NCBI GenBank assembly: GCA_947497895.1
Contig: CANMIL010000008.1
Span: 62,001-126,000 of the forward strand
Reading direction: 5' to 3'
Origin: an uncultured Tenacibaculum sp.
GTDB taxonomy: Bacteria > Bacteroidota > Bacteroidia > Flavobacteriales > Flavobacteriaceae
Length of the DNA stretch: 64,000 bases
Numbering within the stretch: position 1 is the first letter of the stretch; each line of letters starts with the position of its first letter. Below are positions 55,401-63,614 of the stretch, piece by piece. The notes beneath the pieces are model-generated. The model saw only the letters and a program-made list of their open reading frames with translations, had not been told where the DNA came from and searched no databases. A program made the position numbers and the translations under genes.

Positions 55401-55680
55401 ATGTATAAATCAATAGACCAATAATTAGGATTCAAATGAGTTTTTTTTAGAATTACATATTTGACTGGAATACAACTTCTTAAGGTCTTTAAGTAAAAAC
55501 CAAAACACGTAATCAACTATAAATCTTACAATTACCTTAATTCCAGTATAAATAACCTGAAGTTCCATTATTTTGAAGAACCTTACGATTCTTTTACATT
55601 AGCGCAATGTCTTTAATATAACTTAAGACAATCATTATCAGTCGTTCGTTCTACCCAACACTAAAGATATCACTGCTACG

Positions 55681-55778
55681 AAGGTTGTTGATCTTTTTAC
55701 GCTCCCAAAGCAACTTTTTCTGTAGAAAAATGAGCTAAATTTTCTTTTTTTCATGATCACAGCGTAAAATAACAACTT
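55681..55778. repeat. Inverted-repeat element (~98 bp)
   Basis: AAGGTTGTTGATCTTTTTAC followed by GCT (55681-55703) pairs imperfectly with AGCGTAAAATAACAACTT (55761-55778); inside is a small TTTTC-TGTA-GAAAA hairpin. It resembles a degenerate palindromic intergenic repeat, and it lies just before the second regulatory block. Confidence 0.5.
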
Positions 55779-55818
55779 GGCTTGGAATCTTAGTAATTTA
55801 CTGTAACTAATGTTTTGA

Positions 55819-56012
55819 TTCATCTATAAAACACCAATTTTTATCTTATTACATTAAACAAGACATTTTGTTTATCCATTTCCTGCCTTTATTCATCTCA
55901 TTTGTTTTCTTTCTCTTTTGTAATCAGGCTACCCTTTTTAAACTTGTTAAAACTAAACAAGGAAGGCGGTAGCCGAAAAGCCTAATAATAAATAGAGTAG
56001 GTAAATTAAACT
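55819..56012 (+). promoter_or_regulatory. Regulatory/leader block copy B (upstream of peptide gene)
   Basis: It repeats copy A in the same order: TTCATCTAT (55819) with TTTATCTTA (55840), and TTTATCCAT (55871) with TTCATCTCA (55892), all with exact 21-bp periods. Next come the pyrimidine stretch, TGTAAT, AGGCT (55926-55930) and AGCCT (55979-55983), with the inner hairpin CGG-TAG-CCG. The peptide gene starts at 56018. Confidence 0.65.
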
Positions 56013-56017
56013 TATTT

Positions 56018-56242
56018 ATGATGAAAAAAAAGTTTGTACTTGGTAAAAACAGTTTTACTAAACACTTAGGGTTAAGTAACGATCAATTAAAAAACATATC
56101 TGGTGGATTGCGACCAGGGCCAGGACCATATTTACCGACCCGTCATGATACTGGTAGTGGTAGTGATGAAGTCGAACATGCTTTGTCTTGTCCTAAAGGC
56201 ACTTATTGGAATGATATACTTAAAACCTGCGTAAAATACTAA
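56018..56242 (+). CDS. Double-glycine-leader RiPP precursor peptide
   Basis: 74 residues (73 if the second Met is used). The leader FTKHLGLSNDQLKNISGG ends in GG at 29-30, the pattern of Bacteroidota bacteriocin-like/GG leaders (L-x-x-x-x-L-x-x-I-S-G-G). The predicted core is ~44 residues: a Pro/Gly-rich start (RPGPGPYLP), an acidic Ser/Gly middle, then SCPKGTYWNDILKTCVKY with C58 and C71 and the triad W64-N65-D66. A radical SAM/SPASM gene follows 92 bp downstream. I infer that this is its substrate; a disulfide between the two cysteines is also possible. Confidence 0.8.
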   Translation: MMKKKFVLGKNSFTKHLGLSNDQLKNISGGLRPGPGPYLPTRHDTGSGSDEVEHALSCPKGTYWNDILKTCVKY

Positions 56243-56288
56243 TACCAATCATTCTTCTTAATTATTAGCAAATTTTCTACATAAAAAA

Positions 56289-56315
56289 GAGGTAATTCAA
56301 TCTTTGAATTGCCTC
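56289..56315 (+). terminator. Hairpin between peptide and radical SAM genes
   Basis: GAGGTAATTCAA (56289-56300), loop TCT, TTGAATTGCCTC (56304-56315): 12 paired bases with one G-U. It ends 19 bp before the radical SAM start. The T tract is weak, so it is probably a partial terminator or mRNA stabiliser that keeps peptide mRNA in excess of enzyme mRNA. Confidence 0.55.
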
Positions 56316-56334
56316 TCTTAAAAAGAATACTAAA

Positions 56335-57540
56335 ATGATAATAAATGCTTTAGTCGTAAAAATAGCGAGCAGGTGTAACTTAAATTGTTCTTATTGCTTT
56401 ATGTATAATTTAGGGGACGAAACCTATAAATTACAAGAAAAATTCATGAGGACAGAAACTTTTGACCATGTTTTACTTCAAGCCAAACATCATATCCAAA
56501 AGTTTCGTAAAAAGAAACTTCTCATTGTTTTGCATGGAGGAGAACCTCTCATGGTTAAAAAGTCTTTTTTCATTTCTTTATGTAAGAAAATTTTACTCCT
56601 AGAAAAGGAAATACCAAAAGTCAAACTTCATATAAGTATTCAAACAAATGGAGTATTAATAAATGAATCATGGTGTGATGTGTTTGAGGAATTTAATATC
56701 GAAATTGGAATTAGTATAGATGGAACTGAAAAAGCTCACGATATGTATCGAAAAGATCATTCAGGAAAAGGCAGTTACATAAAAGTGATAAAAGGGGTTT
56801 CAATGATAAAAAAAAGATTTGGTTTTTTACATTTGGTTTCCGTTATTAATGTAAATGAATCTCCTTTAGAAAATTACAAGAATTTCAAAAATCTTGGCGC
56901 AACTTCGATCAACTATCTTTTAACCGATTACACTCATGATAACTACCCTTACAATCATCCAAACCAGACTCCAACTTCTGATTGGTTAATTGAATTATTT
57001 GATTGTTGGGTAAAAGATAAATCAAAACCTAGTATTCCTTTTTTCTTAGGTTTAATTAAAGAATTATTAGGCTTTTCGAATTCTGAACACAATGAAGATA
57101 CAGCTTTGGTAATAGAAACCAATGGAGAAATAGAAGTTATTGACTCATTGAAAGCATGCGGTAATGCTTTTACAAAGAACAACCTCAATATTGCAAAAAA
57201 TAGCCTTGACGAAATCATGAATACCCATCTAGGGCGCTTGTATTTTAATAATAATGCAGATAAACTTCCAGAGAAATGTAGTCAATGCATGATAAAAAAC
57301 ATTTGTAAAGGAGGTAGATTAGTTCATAGGTATAGTAAAAAAAATGGGTTCAATAATCCATCCGTATATTGTCGTGATTTAGTAAAGGTCATATGCCATA
57401 TTCAAAATCATCTTATGGATAAACATCATCAATTATATGAAAAAGAGAAAATCGATAAAATGGATGCGGACGAAATATTAAACTTCCTAGATAAAATAAC
57501 CGTTAAGAAAACTAAATGTGATAGTCTAAAAAAGATATGA
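56335..57540 (+). CDS. Radical SAM/SPASM peptide maturase
   Basis: 401 residues. The radical SAM motif ASRCNLNCSYC gives C14, C18 and C21 for the 4Fe-4S cluster, and the GGEP motif for SAM binding is at residues 68-71 in LHGGEPL. The C-terminal part has SPASM-type cysteines: C275, C315, C318, C324, C346 and C354 (KCSQCMIKNICKGG, VYCRDLV). This layout is like the peptide-modifying anaerobic-sulfatase-maturase-like group that includes cyclophane-forming enzymes. The gene is directly after the GG-leader peptide. The reaction is inferred, not shown: a carbon-carbon crosslink in the core, perhaps at WND. Confidence 0.88.
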   Translation: MIINALVVKIASRCNLNCSYCFMYNLGDETYKLQEKFMRTETFDHVLLQAKHHIQKFRKKKLLIVLHGGEPLMVKKSFFISLCKKILLLEKEIPKVKLHISIQTNGVLINESWCDVFEEFNIEIGISIDGTEKAHDMYRKDHSGKGSYIKVIKGVSMIKKRFGFLHLVSVINVNESPLENYKNFKNLGATSINYLLTDYTHDNYPYNHPNQTPTSDWLIELFDCWVKDKSKPSIPFFLGLIKELLGFSNSEHNEDTALVIETNGEIEVIDSLKACGNAFTKNNLNIAKNSLDEIMNTHLGRLYFNNNADKLPEKCSQCMIKNICKGGRLVHRYSKKNGFNNPSVYCRDLVKVICHIQNHLMDKHHQLYEKEKIDKMDADEILNFLDKITVKKTKCDSLKKI

Positions 57541-57574
57541 TTTCATACCAGCTAATTCAAGATACCAAGTGATC

Positions 57575-57594
57575 TTATTGATTATAATCAATAA
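57575..57594. terminator. 20-bp perfect palindrome at the convergent radical SAM / GH16 ends
   Basis: TTATTGATTATAATCAATAA is self-complementary and overlaps the stop of the GH16 gene. On the plus strand it is followed by ATCATTATCTTTTTT, so it may end the radical SAM transcript. Confidence 0.5.
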
Positions 57595-59138
57595 ATCATT
57601 ATCTTTTTTCTGAGTTTTTTATTTCTCAGGTAAAGCTCCAAAAAATAGATTCCTTGAGAAAGATTATCAGTTGGTAAACGATTAGTAAAGTTATTAACCT
57701 TATTTTCTATTACTTTTTTTCCTAAAACATCATATAATTCTACCTTATCAATTAAGTTATCACTTTTAACATTAATAAAGCCTTTCGAAGGATTAGGAAA
57801 AACTTTCACATCTAATACATCAAACGTTTCCACTGACAAAATACCTTCTGACTGATACACACGCACGTAATCAATAACCATGTCGCTTTCTGTAAAATTA
57901 GGATCTATTGTTCCTGCTACTCCTCCCATTGCTATATTCAACAATAAATATTGATCTAAATCAAACGGCCAAGTACTTGAATTTTGTTGAGTCGGTTCGT
58001 AGGTGTAAAAGGCTATGTTATCAACTAAAAATGTAATTTTATTCGGTGACCAGTTCATAGAATATATATGAAAAGTATTCGCAACATCTGTTATCTCTTG
58101 GGAAGCTGTATTTACGGTATTCCCAAAACTAGAAGGTGTGTGAATAGCACTTGAAGTATGATTTACAGCACCTAAACCATGTTCCATAATATCTAATTCT
58201 CCACAAGCAGGCCAAGTTACAGTACCAAAACCTTGTGTTTGCCAATAAGCACCTGCTTCATTAATATTTTTCCCGAGAGTCCAAATGGCTGGCCAAGTTC
58301 CAGCTCCTTGAGGAAGTTTAGCTCTAACATCTACCCTCCCATAAGTAAAAGCAAATTTAGAATTCAATCGTGCTGAGGTGTAATTTTTCGTTTCTCCTTG
58401 ATCCGTAAAAGATTCTTTCTTTGCTTTGATATGTAGGAATCCATTCTGTATATAAGAATTCTCTATCCTATTTGTGTAATGTTGTTGTTCACCATTAAAC
58501 CAACTTCCACCAGCAGGTAATTGTGTTTGATGAAACCATTTACTGTTATCTATAACTTCTTGAGTACTCCCACTATCAAACTCATCAGACCAAACTAAAA
58601 CATCATAAACAACATCAGGGGCATCTGGGTCAGGATTTTGAGTTTCAGATCCATTATTAATATCATCTAACAAATACGTCCCTGGTTGTGTAGTTCCAAA
58701 ATCGATAAAAACAGTCAATCTACTATATGTTCCAGTGGTTTCCTCAAAATCAAAACTAATATCTCGTTGCCATCCGGACATCGCTTGAGTGGTTCTATCT
58801 ATTTCAATATCTGGATCTGCTCCTCCGTTTTCCAACTTCAACTTTATCGTATGTGTATTCGGATCAAATGAATAAAAAGAAAGTGTCAGAATATTCTCCT
58901 GACTTAAATCAACTTCTTGTGCCAAATCAATAAAGAAACCTTGCGTTGCTATAGAACCATCATTAAAAAATTGCCCCACGGAATTAGCCCCATCATTGGG
59001 ATCAGATCTCTTACTAAAACCGCTACCTTCAAAACCTAAAAATGTGTCATTCTCATCAGAAAAATCGATAGGAAATTCCTGAGCTACCAATGAAACTGAT
59101 AGTGAACAACATAAAAAAACTACTATTAAACCCTTCAT
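57588..59138 (-). CDS. Secreted GH16 beta-glucanase (laminarinase-like) with T9SS sorting domain
   Basis: 516 residues from the ATG giving MKGLIVVFLCCSLSVSLVAQ; the in-frame GTG at 59219 would put 27 extra residues before the signal peptide and is rejected. Residues ~25-190 form a carbohydrate-binding-like beta domain. The GH16 domain follows with the catalytic motif GELDIME (E314, D316, E319) and surrounding PAIWTLGKNI, AIHTPSSFGNT and IHTY-like FHIYSMNWSPNKITF. The last ~75 residues are a type A T9SS sorting domain (VKVFPNPSKGFINVKS ... GIYFLELY). It should hydrolyse beta-1,3- or mixed glucans outside the cell. Confidence 0.92.
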   Translation of the reverse strand: MKGLIVVFLCCSLSVSLVAQEFPIDFSDENDTFLGFEGSGFSKRSDPNDGANSVGQFFNDGSIATQGFFIDLAQEVDLSQENILTLSFYSFDPNTHTIKLKLENGGADPDIEIDRTTQAMSGWQRDISFDFEETTGTYSRLTVFIDFGTTQPGTYLLDDINNGSETQNPDPDAPDVVYDVLVWSDEFDSGSTQEVIDNSKWFHQTQLPAGGSWFNGEQQHYTNRIENSYIQNGFLHIKAKKESFTDQGETKNYTSARLNSKFAFTYGRVDVRAKLPQGAGTWPAIWTLGKNINEAGAYWQTQGFGTVTWPACGELDIMEHGLGAVNHTSSAIHTPSSFGNTVNTASQEITDVANTFHIYSMNWSPNKITFLVDNIAFYTYEPTQQNSSTWPFDLDQYLLLNIAMGGVAGTIDPNFTESDMVIDYVRVYQSEGILSVETFDVLDVKVFPNPSKGFINVKSDNLIDKVELYDVLGKKVIENKVNNFTNRLPTDNLSQGIYFLELYLRNKKLRKKIMIY

Positions 59139-59212
59139 ACTGATATTTAAAACGCTAAAAATAAACATTTTAAACACAAGACAAACTAATAAGAGAAATC
59201 GGACAAAAAAGC

Positions 59213-59252
59213 TATGCACGCATAATTTTTTCAGATTTACTATGCATGCATA
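59213..59252. promoter_or_regulatory. Twin palindromic operators for the MarR regulator
   Basis: TATGCACGCATA (59213-59224) and TATGCATGCATA (59241-59252) are two copies of one palindrome with a single base difference, 28 bp apart centre to centre. They lie between the GH16 gene and the MarR-led operon, directly before the candidate -7 box of the latter. MarR proteins bind such dyads, so autorepression is likely. Confidence 0.65.
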
Positions 59253-59264
59253 ATATATTTTTCA

Positions 59265-59272
59265 TATATTTG
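59265..59272 (+). promoter_or_regulatory. Candidate -7 box (TATATTTG) for the MarR/beta-oxidation operon
   Basis: Exact TAnnTTTG match ending only 7 bp before the ATG at 59280, so the mRNA would be leaderless or nearly so. Confidence 0.5.
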
Positions 59273-59279
59273 ACCTTAT

Positions 59280-59738
59280 ATGGATAAAAATAAATCAATA
59301 GACCATCAATTAAGAGCCACTTGGCAAGCCGTTGCTAAGATGTACAACGAGCAGGCCGCTAAACATAATAGCACCATGGCTACTGCCTTTGCTTTGTTAA
59401 ATATTGATTTTACTGAAGGAACACCTTCAACCTCTTTAGGTCCTTTAATGGGAATGGAACCTACTAGCCTTTCTAGATTATTAAAAACAATGGAAGATAA
59501 GGGTTTAATATGTAGAACGAAGAATCCTAATGATGGTAGAAGTGTTATTATCAAACTTACAGATTTCGGTAAAGAAATGCGTAAAGTTTCGAAAGGACAT
59601 GTATATCAGTTTAACAATAAAGTAAGAGAATATATTACAGAGAAAGAACTTGACAGTTTTTTCAAGGTAACGGAAACTATAAATAAACTTATTACAGACA
59701 AGTTGATTTACATTGACATCAACAATGAAGCTGTATAA
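59280..59738 (+). CDS. MarR-family transcription regulator
   Basis: 152 residues, normal MarR size. The winged-helix core reads ATAFALLNIDFTEGTPSTSLGPLMGMEPTSLSRLLKTMEDKGLI, with the recognition helix around PTSLSRLLKTMEDKG, and the wing contains RTKNPNDGRSVIIKLTD. N- and C-terminal helices give the dimer. It lies 14 bp before the beta-oxidation genes and is probably their repressor, released by a fatty acyl ligand; that is inferred from position and from known regulators of fatty-acid degradation in this family. Confidence 0.92.
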   Translation: MDKNKSIDHQLRATWQAVAKMYNEQAAKHNSTMATAFALLNIDFTEGTPSTSLGPLMGMEPTSLSRLLKTMEDKGLICRTKNPNDGRSVIIKLTDFGKEMRKVSKGHVYQFNNKVREYITEKELDSFFKVTETINKLITDKLIYIDINNEAV

Positions 59739-59752
59739 AAACTATAAACCAA

Positions 59753-62158
59753 ATGACAAGAAGAATTAAGAAAGTTGCAATTATCGGTTCTGGAATCATG
59801 GGATCTGGAATTGCATGTCATTTTGCTAATATTGGCGTTGAAGTTTTATTACTCGATATTGTACCGAGAGAACTAAATGACAAAGAAAAGGCAAAAGGAT
59901 TAACTTTAGAAGATAAAGTAGTTCGAAATCGTTTAGTAAATGATGCTTTAACCGCTTCATTAAAATCAAAACCTTCTCCTATTTATAGTAAAAAGTTTGC
60001 TGACCGTATTACAACAGGAAACTTAGAAGATGATTTGCATAAAATCAAAGATGTCGATTGGATTATGGAGGTTGTTGTTGAGCGATTAGACATCAAACAG
60101 AGTGTTTTCGAAAAAGTTGAAAAATATCGTACTCCTGGTACTATTATTTCATCAAACACTTCGGGAATTCCTATTAAATTTATGAATGAAGGTAGAAGTG
60201 AAGATTTCCGTAAGCATTTCGCAGTAACTCACTTCTTTAATCCTCCTAGATATTTAAAATTATTTGAGGTAGTACCTGGACCAGACTGTAATCCTGAAAT
60301 CGTTGATTTCTTAATGGATTATGGATCTAAGTTTTTAGGAAAAACTTCAGTATTAGCAAAAGATACTCCTGCTTTTATTGGTAATAGAATTGGAATCTTC
60401 GGTATTCAATCATTATTCCACCAAGTAAAAGAATTAGGATTAACTATTGAGGAAGTAGACAAATTAACTGGACCTGTAATTGGGCGCCCTAAATCGGCTA
60501 CTTTCCGTACTGTAGATGTAGTAGGACTGGATACTTTAGTACATGTTGCGAATGGTATTTACGAAAACTGTCCTGATGATGAGGCACATGAGTTATTTAA
60601 ACTTCCTGACTTTATCAATACAATGATGGAAAACAAATGGCTTGGAAGTAAAACAAAGCAAGGTTTTTACAAAAAGTCAGTAAATGCTGAAGGGAAAAAA
60701 GAAATATTATCTCTTGATCTTGATACGATGGAATATCGTTCAAAGAAAAGAGCAAAATTTGCCACTTTAGAATTAACGAAAACGATTGACAAACCTATCG
60801 ATCGATTTAAAGTTTTAGTTGGTGGAAAAGATAAAGCAGGCGAATTCTATCGTAAGAATTTTGCTGCTATGTTTGCTTATGTTCAAAACAGAATACCTGA
60901 AATTTCAGATGAATTGTATCGTATCGACGATGCCATGAAAGCTGGTTTCGGATGGGAAAACGGACCATTTGAAATTTGGGATGCTGTTGGTTTAGAAAAA
61001 GGAATTGAGTTAATGAAGGCAGAAGGAAAAGAACCTGCTGCTTGGGTATCTGAAATGGTAAGTAAAGGTGAAACTTCTTTTTATACTGTAAAAGAAGGTG
61101 CTACATATTATTATGATGTAACTCAAAAAGGACAAGTTAAAAAACCTGGCCAAGATTCATTTATCATTCTTGACAATATCAGAAAAACAAAGGAGGTATT
61201 CAAAAATTCTGGTGTTGTTATTGAAGATTTAGGAGACGGAATCTTAAACTGTGAATTCCAATCTAAAATGAATACGATTGGTGGTGACGTTTTAGCTGGT
61301 TTAAATAAAGCTGTTGATTTAGCTGAAAAAGATTTCCAAGGATTGGTTATTGGAAATCAAGGAGCAAACTTCTCTGTTGGAGCAAATATTGGAATGATAT
61401 TCATGATGGCTGTAGAGCAAGAATATGATGAATTAAACATGGCTATCAAGTATTTCCAAGATACAGTAATGCGTTTACGTTACTCATCGATACCTACAAT
61501 TTCTGCTCCACATGGATACTCTTTTGGAGGGGCTTGTGAGCTTTCAATGCATGTTGACAAAATTGTAGCTGCATCAGAGACCTATATGGGACTTGTTGAA
61601 TTTGGAGTTGGTATTATACCTGGAGGTGCAGGTTCGAAAGAAATGGCATTAAGAGCTTCAGATTTATTTCATAAAGGAGATGTTCAATTAAACGTATTAC
61701 AAGAATATTTCCTCACGGTTGCTATGGCAAAAGTTTCTACCTCAGCATATGAAGCCTATGATTTAGGATTCTTAGAAAAAGGAAAAGATATTGTTGTTGT
61801 GAATAAAGATCGTCAGATAGCTGAAGCTAAAAAGCATGCCGTTATAATGGCCGAAGCTGGTTATACTCAACCTACAAAAAGAAAAGATGTATTAGTACTA
61901 GGAAAACAAGCGCTAGGTACATTTATGGTTGGTACAGATGCTATGGAAGCTTCTAAATTTATATCTGAACACGATCAAAAAATAGCAAATAAACTAGCCT
62001 ACGTTATGGCTGGAGGAGATTTATCAGAACCAACAAGAGTTACTGAGCAATATTTATTAGACATTGAACGCGAAGCTGTTTTAAGTTTAACAACTGAACG
62101 CAAAACTTTAGAGCGTATTCAGCACATGTTAAAAACTGGTAAACCACTTCGCAACTAA
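59753..62158 (+). CDS. 3-hydroxyacyl-CoA dehydrogenase / enoyl-CoA hydratase fusion
   Basis: 801 residues. The N-terminal NAD-binding domain begins KVAIIGSGIMGSGIACHFANIG and is followed by the dehydrogenase C-terminal domains (SNTSGIPI, HFFNPPRYLKLFEVV, DTPAFIGNRIG). From about residue 500 there is a crotonase/enoyl-CoA hydratase domain (NQGANFSVGANIG oxyanion region, APHGYSFGGACELSMH). The order, dehydrogenase first and hydratase last, is the reverse of E. coli FadB and is normal for this flavobacterial group. It catalyses the hydration and oxidation steps of fatty-acid beta-oxidation. Confidence 0.93.
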   Translation: MTRRIKKVAIIGSGIMGSGIACHFANIGVEVLLLDIVPRELNDKEKAKGLTLEDKVVRNRLVNDALTASLKSKPSPIYSKKFADRITTGNLEDDLHKIKDVDWIMEVVVERLDIKQSVFEKVEKYRTPGTIISSNTSGIPIKFMNEGRSEDFRKHFAVTHFFNPPRYLKLFEVVPGPDCNPEIVDFLMDYGSKFLGKTSVLAKDTPAFIGNRIGIFGIQSLFHQVKELGLTIEEVDKLTGPVIGRPKSATFRTVDVVGLDTLVHVANGIYENCPDDEAHELFKLPDFINTMMENKWLGSKTKQGFYKKSVNAEGKKEILSLDLDTMEYRSKKRAKFATLELTKTIDKPIDRFKVLVGGKDKAGEFYRKNFAAMFAYVQNRIPEISDELYRIDDAMKAGFGWENGPFEIWDAVGLEKGIELMKAEGKEPAAWVSEMVSKGETSFYTVKEGATYYYDVTQKGQVKKPGQDSFIILDNIRKTKEVFKNSGVVIEDLGDGILNCEFQSKMNTIGGDVLAGLNKAVDLAEKDFQGLVIGNQGANFSVGANIGMIFMMAVEQEYDELNMAIKYFQDTVMRLRYSSIPTISAPHGYSFGGACELSMHVDKIVAASETYMGLVEFGVGIIPGGAGSKEMALRASDLFHKGDVQLNVLQEYFLTVAMAKVSTSAYEAYDLGFLEKGKDIVVVNKDRQIAEAKKHAVIMAEAGYTQPTKRKDVLVLGKQALGTFMVGTDAMEASKFISEHDQKIANKLAYVMAGGDLSEPTRVTEQYLLDIEREAVLSLTTERKTLERIQHMLKTGKPLRN

Positions 62159-62233
62159 TAGTTGCGAGTGCTTAATTATTAATTTTTAGTTATGAGTATT
62201 AAAACTTAAAACTAAGCACTAAAAACTAAATTT

Positions 62234-63424
62234 ATGAAAACAGCATATATAGTAAAAGGATATAGAACCGCCGTTGGTAAATCTAAAAAAGGTGTGTTCA
62301 GATTTAAAAGAGCCGATGAGTTGGCTGCCGAAACCATCAAATACATGATGGGTAAATTACCTGATTTCGATGTGAAGAGAATTGATGATGTAATTGTAGG
62401 TAATGCAATGCCTGAAGGTTCTCAAGGTTTAAACATGGCAAGAATTATTTCTCTTATCGGATTAGATTCTGTTGATGTTCCAGGAGTAACTGTTAACCGT
62501 TTTTGCTCTTCGGGATTAGAAACTATTGGTATGGCAGTTGCTAAAATACAATCTGGAATGGCGGATTGTATCATTGCTGGTGGTACGGAAAGTATGAGTT
62601 CTGTTCCTATGACAGGGTTTAAACCAGAATTAAACTATGATATCGTAAACGCAGGTCATGAAGATTATTATTGGGGAATGGGTAATACAGCTGAAGCTGT
62701 TGCTCAACAATTCAATATCTCTCGTGACGATCAAGATAAATTTGCTTACGAATCACATATGAAAGCATTAAAAGCTTTAGATAGTGATCGTTTTCAAGAT
62801 CAAATTGCACCAATTAATGTAGAAGAAACTTACATCGATGGTAAGGGAAAACGTGCAACTAGAAATTACACCGTTACTAAAGACGAAGGGCCTCGTAGAG
62901 GAACAAGTGTAGAAGCATTGACTAGACTACGTCCAGTGTTTGCTGCTAATGGTTCTGTAACCGCTGGTAACTCCTCTCAAACGAGTGATGGAGCCGCTTT
63001 TGTTATGGTAATGAGTGAAGATATGGTAAAAGAATTAAACCTTGAACCAGAAGCTCGTATGGTGAGCTATGCAGCTGCAGGGGTACCTCCAAGAATTATG
63101 GGTATTGGACCTGTTGCAGCTATTCCTAAAGCACTTAAACAAGCCGGACTTGAACAGAGTGATATTGAATTAATTGAATTGAACGAGGCATTTGCTTCTC
63201 AATCATTAGCGGTAATAAGAGAATTAGATTTGAACCCAGAAATTATTAACGTAAACGGAGGAGCTATTGCCTTAGGTCATCCATTAGGATGTACCGGAGC
63301 TAAACTTTCTGTTCAATTATTCGATGAAATGCGCAAGCGCGAAATGAGTGGTAAGTATGGAATGGTAACTATGTGTGTGGGTACTGGTCAAGGTGCTGCA
63401 GGAATTTTCGAATTCTTAAAATAA
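62234..63424 (+). CDS. Acetyl-CoA acyltransferase (thiolase)
   Basis: 396 residues. The acyl-accepting Cys lies in NRFCSSGLETIGMAVA, the second region is AGGTESMSSVPMTG, and the C-terminal active site shows NVNGGAIALGHPLGCTGAKL (His) and CVGTGQGAAGIFE (Cys). Catalysis is thiolytic cleavage of 3-ketoacyl-CoA, the last step of the cycle. It lies 75 bp after the fused dehydrogenase/hydratase and forms a three-enzyme operon with the acyl-CoA dehydrogenase that follows. Confidence 0.95.
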   Translation: MKTAYIVKGYRTAVGKSKKGVFRFKRADELAAETIKYMMGKLPDFDVKRIDDVIVGNAMPEGSQGLNMARIISLIGLDSVDVPGVTVNRFCSSGLETIGMAVAKIQSGMADCIIAGGTESMSSVPMTGFKPELNYDIVNAGHEDYYWGMGNTAEAVAQQFNISRDDQDKFAYESHMKALKALDSDRFQDQIAPINVEETYIDGKGKRATRNYTVTKDEGPRRGTSVEALTRLRPVFAANGSVTAGNSSQTSDGAAFVMVMSEDMVKELNLEPEARMVSYAAAGVPPRIMGIGPVAAIPKALKQAGLEQSDIELIELNEAFASQSLAVIRELDLNPEIINVNGGAIALGHPLGCTGAKLSVQLFDEMRKREMSGKYGMVTMCVGTGQGAAGIFEFLK

Positions 63425-63614
63425 CATATATAGAATTGGGTATTGAATTTCAATACAAGAGTATAAAGTGATTTATTAAAACATATTTAGATGGAGATAG
63501 TTCTTAGTAAATGAGTGACAGATAAAAGTTCGTTTTTAACACCACTTAAAAAATAATTTGTCAACTCATTACTAAGTACTCAAAACCCATTCTAAACAAA
63601 AAGTCTAAAAAATT

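Larger units (their letters stand above)
55272..55818. other. Intergenic region with inverted repeats between lipoprotein and peptide loci
   Basis: About 550 bp without a credible gene. It holds a stem ATTTGGATG/CATCCAAAT (55303-55311 and 55341-55349), the 40-bp palindrome and the inverted-repeat element listed separately. A 61-codon minus-strand ORF (55638-55823) lies over the inverted-repeat element and is not accepted as a gene. Confidence 0.6.

Noticed and set aside
55638..55823. 61-codon minus-strand ORF in the gap before the peptide gene
   Set aside because: It overlaps the inverted-repeat element and the start of regulatory block copy B, has biased low-complexity composition and no recognisable family; more likely chance or repeat-derived.
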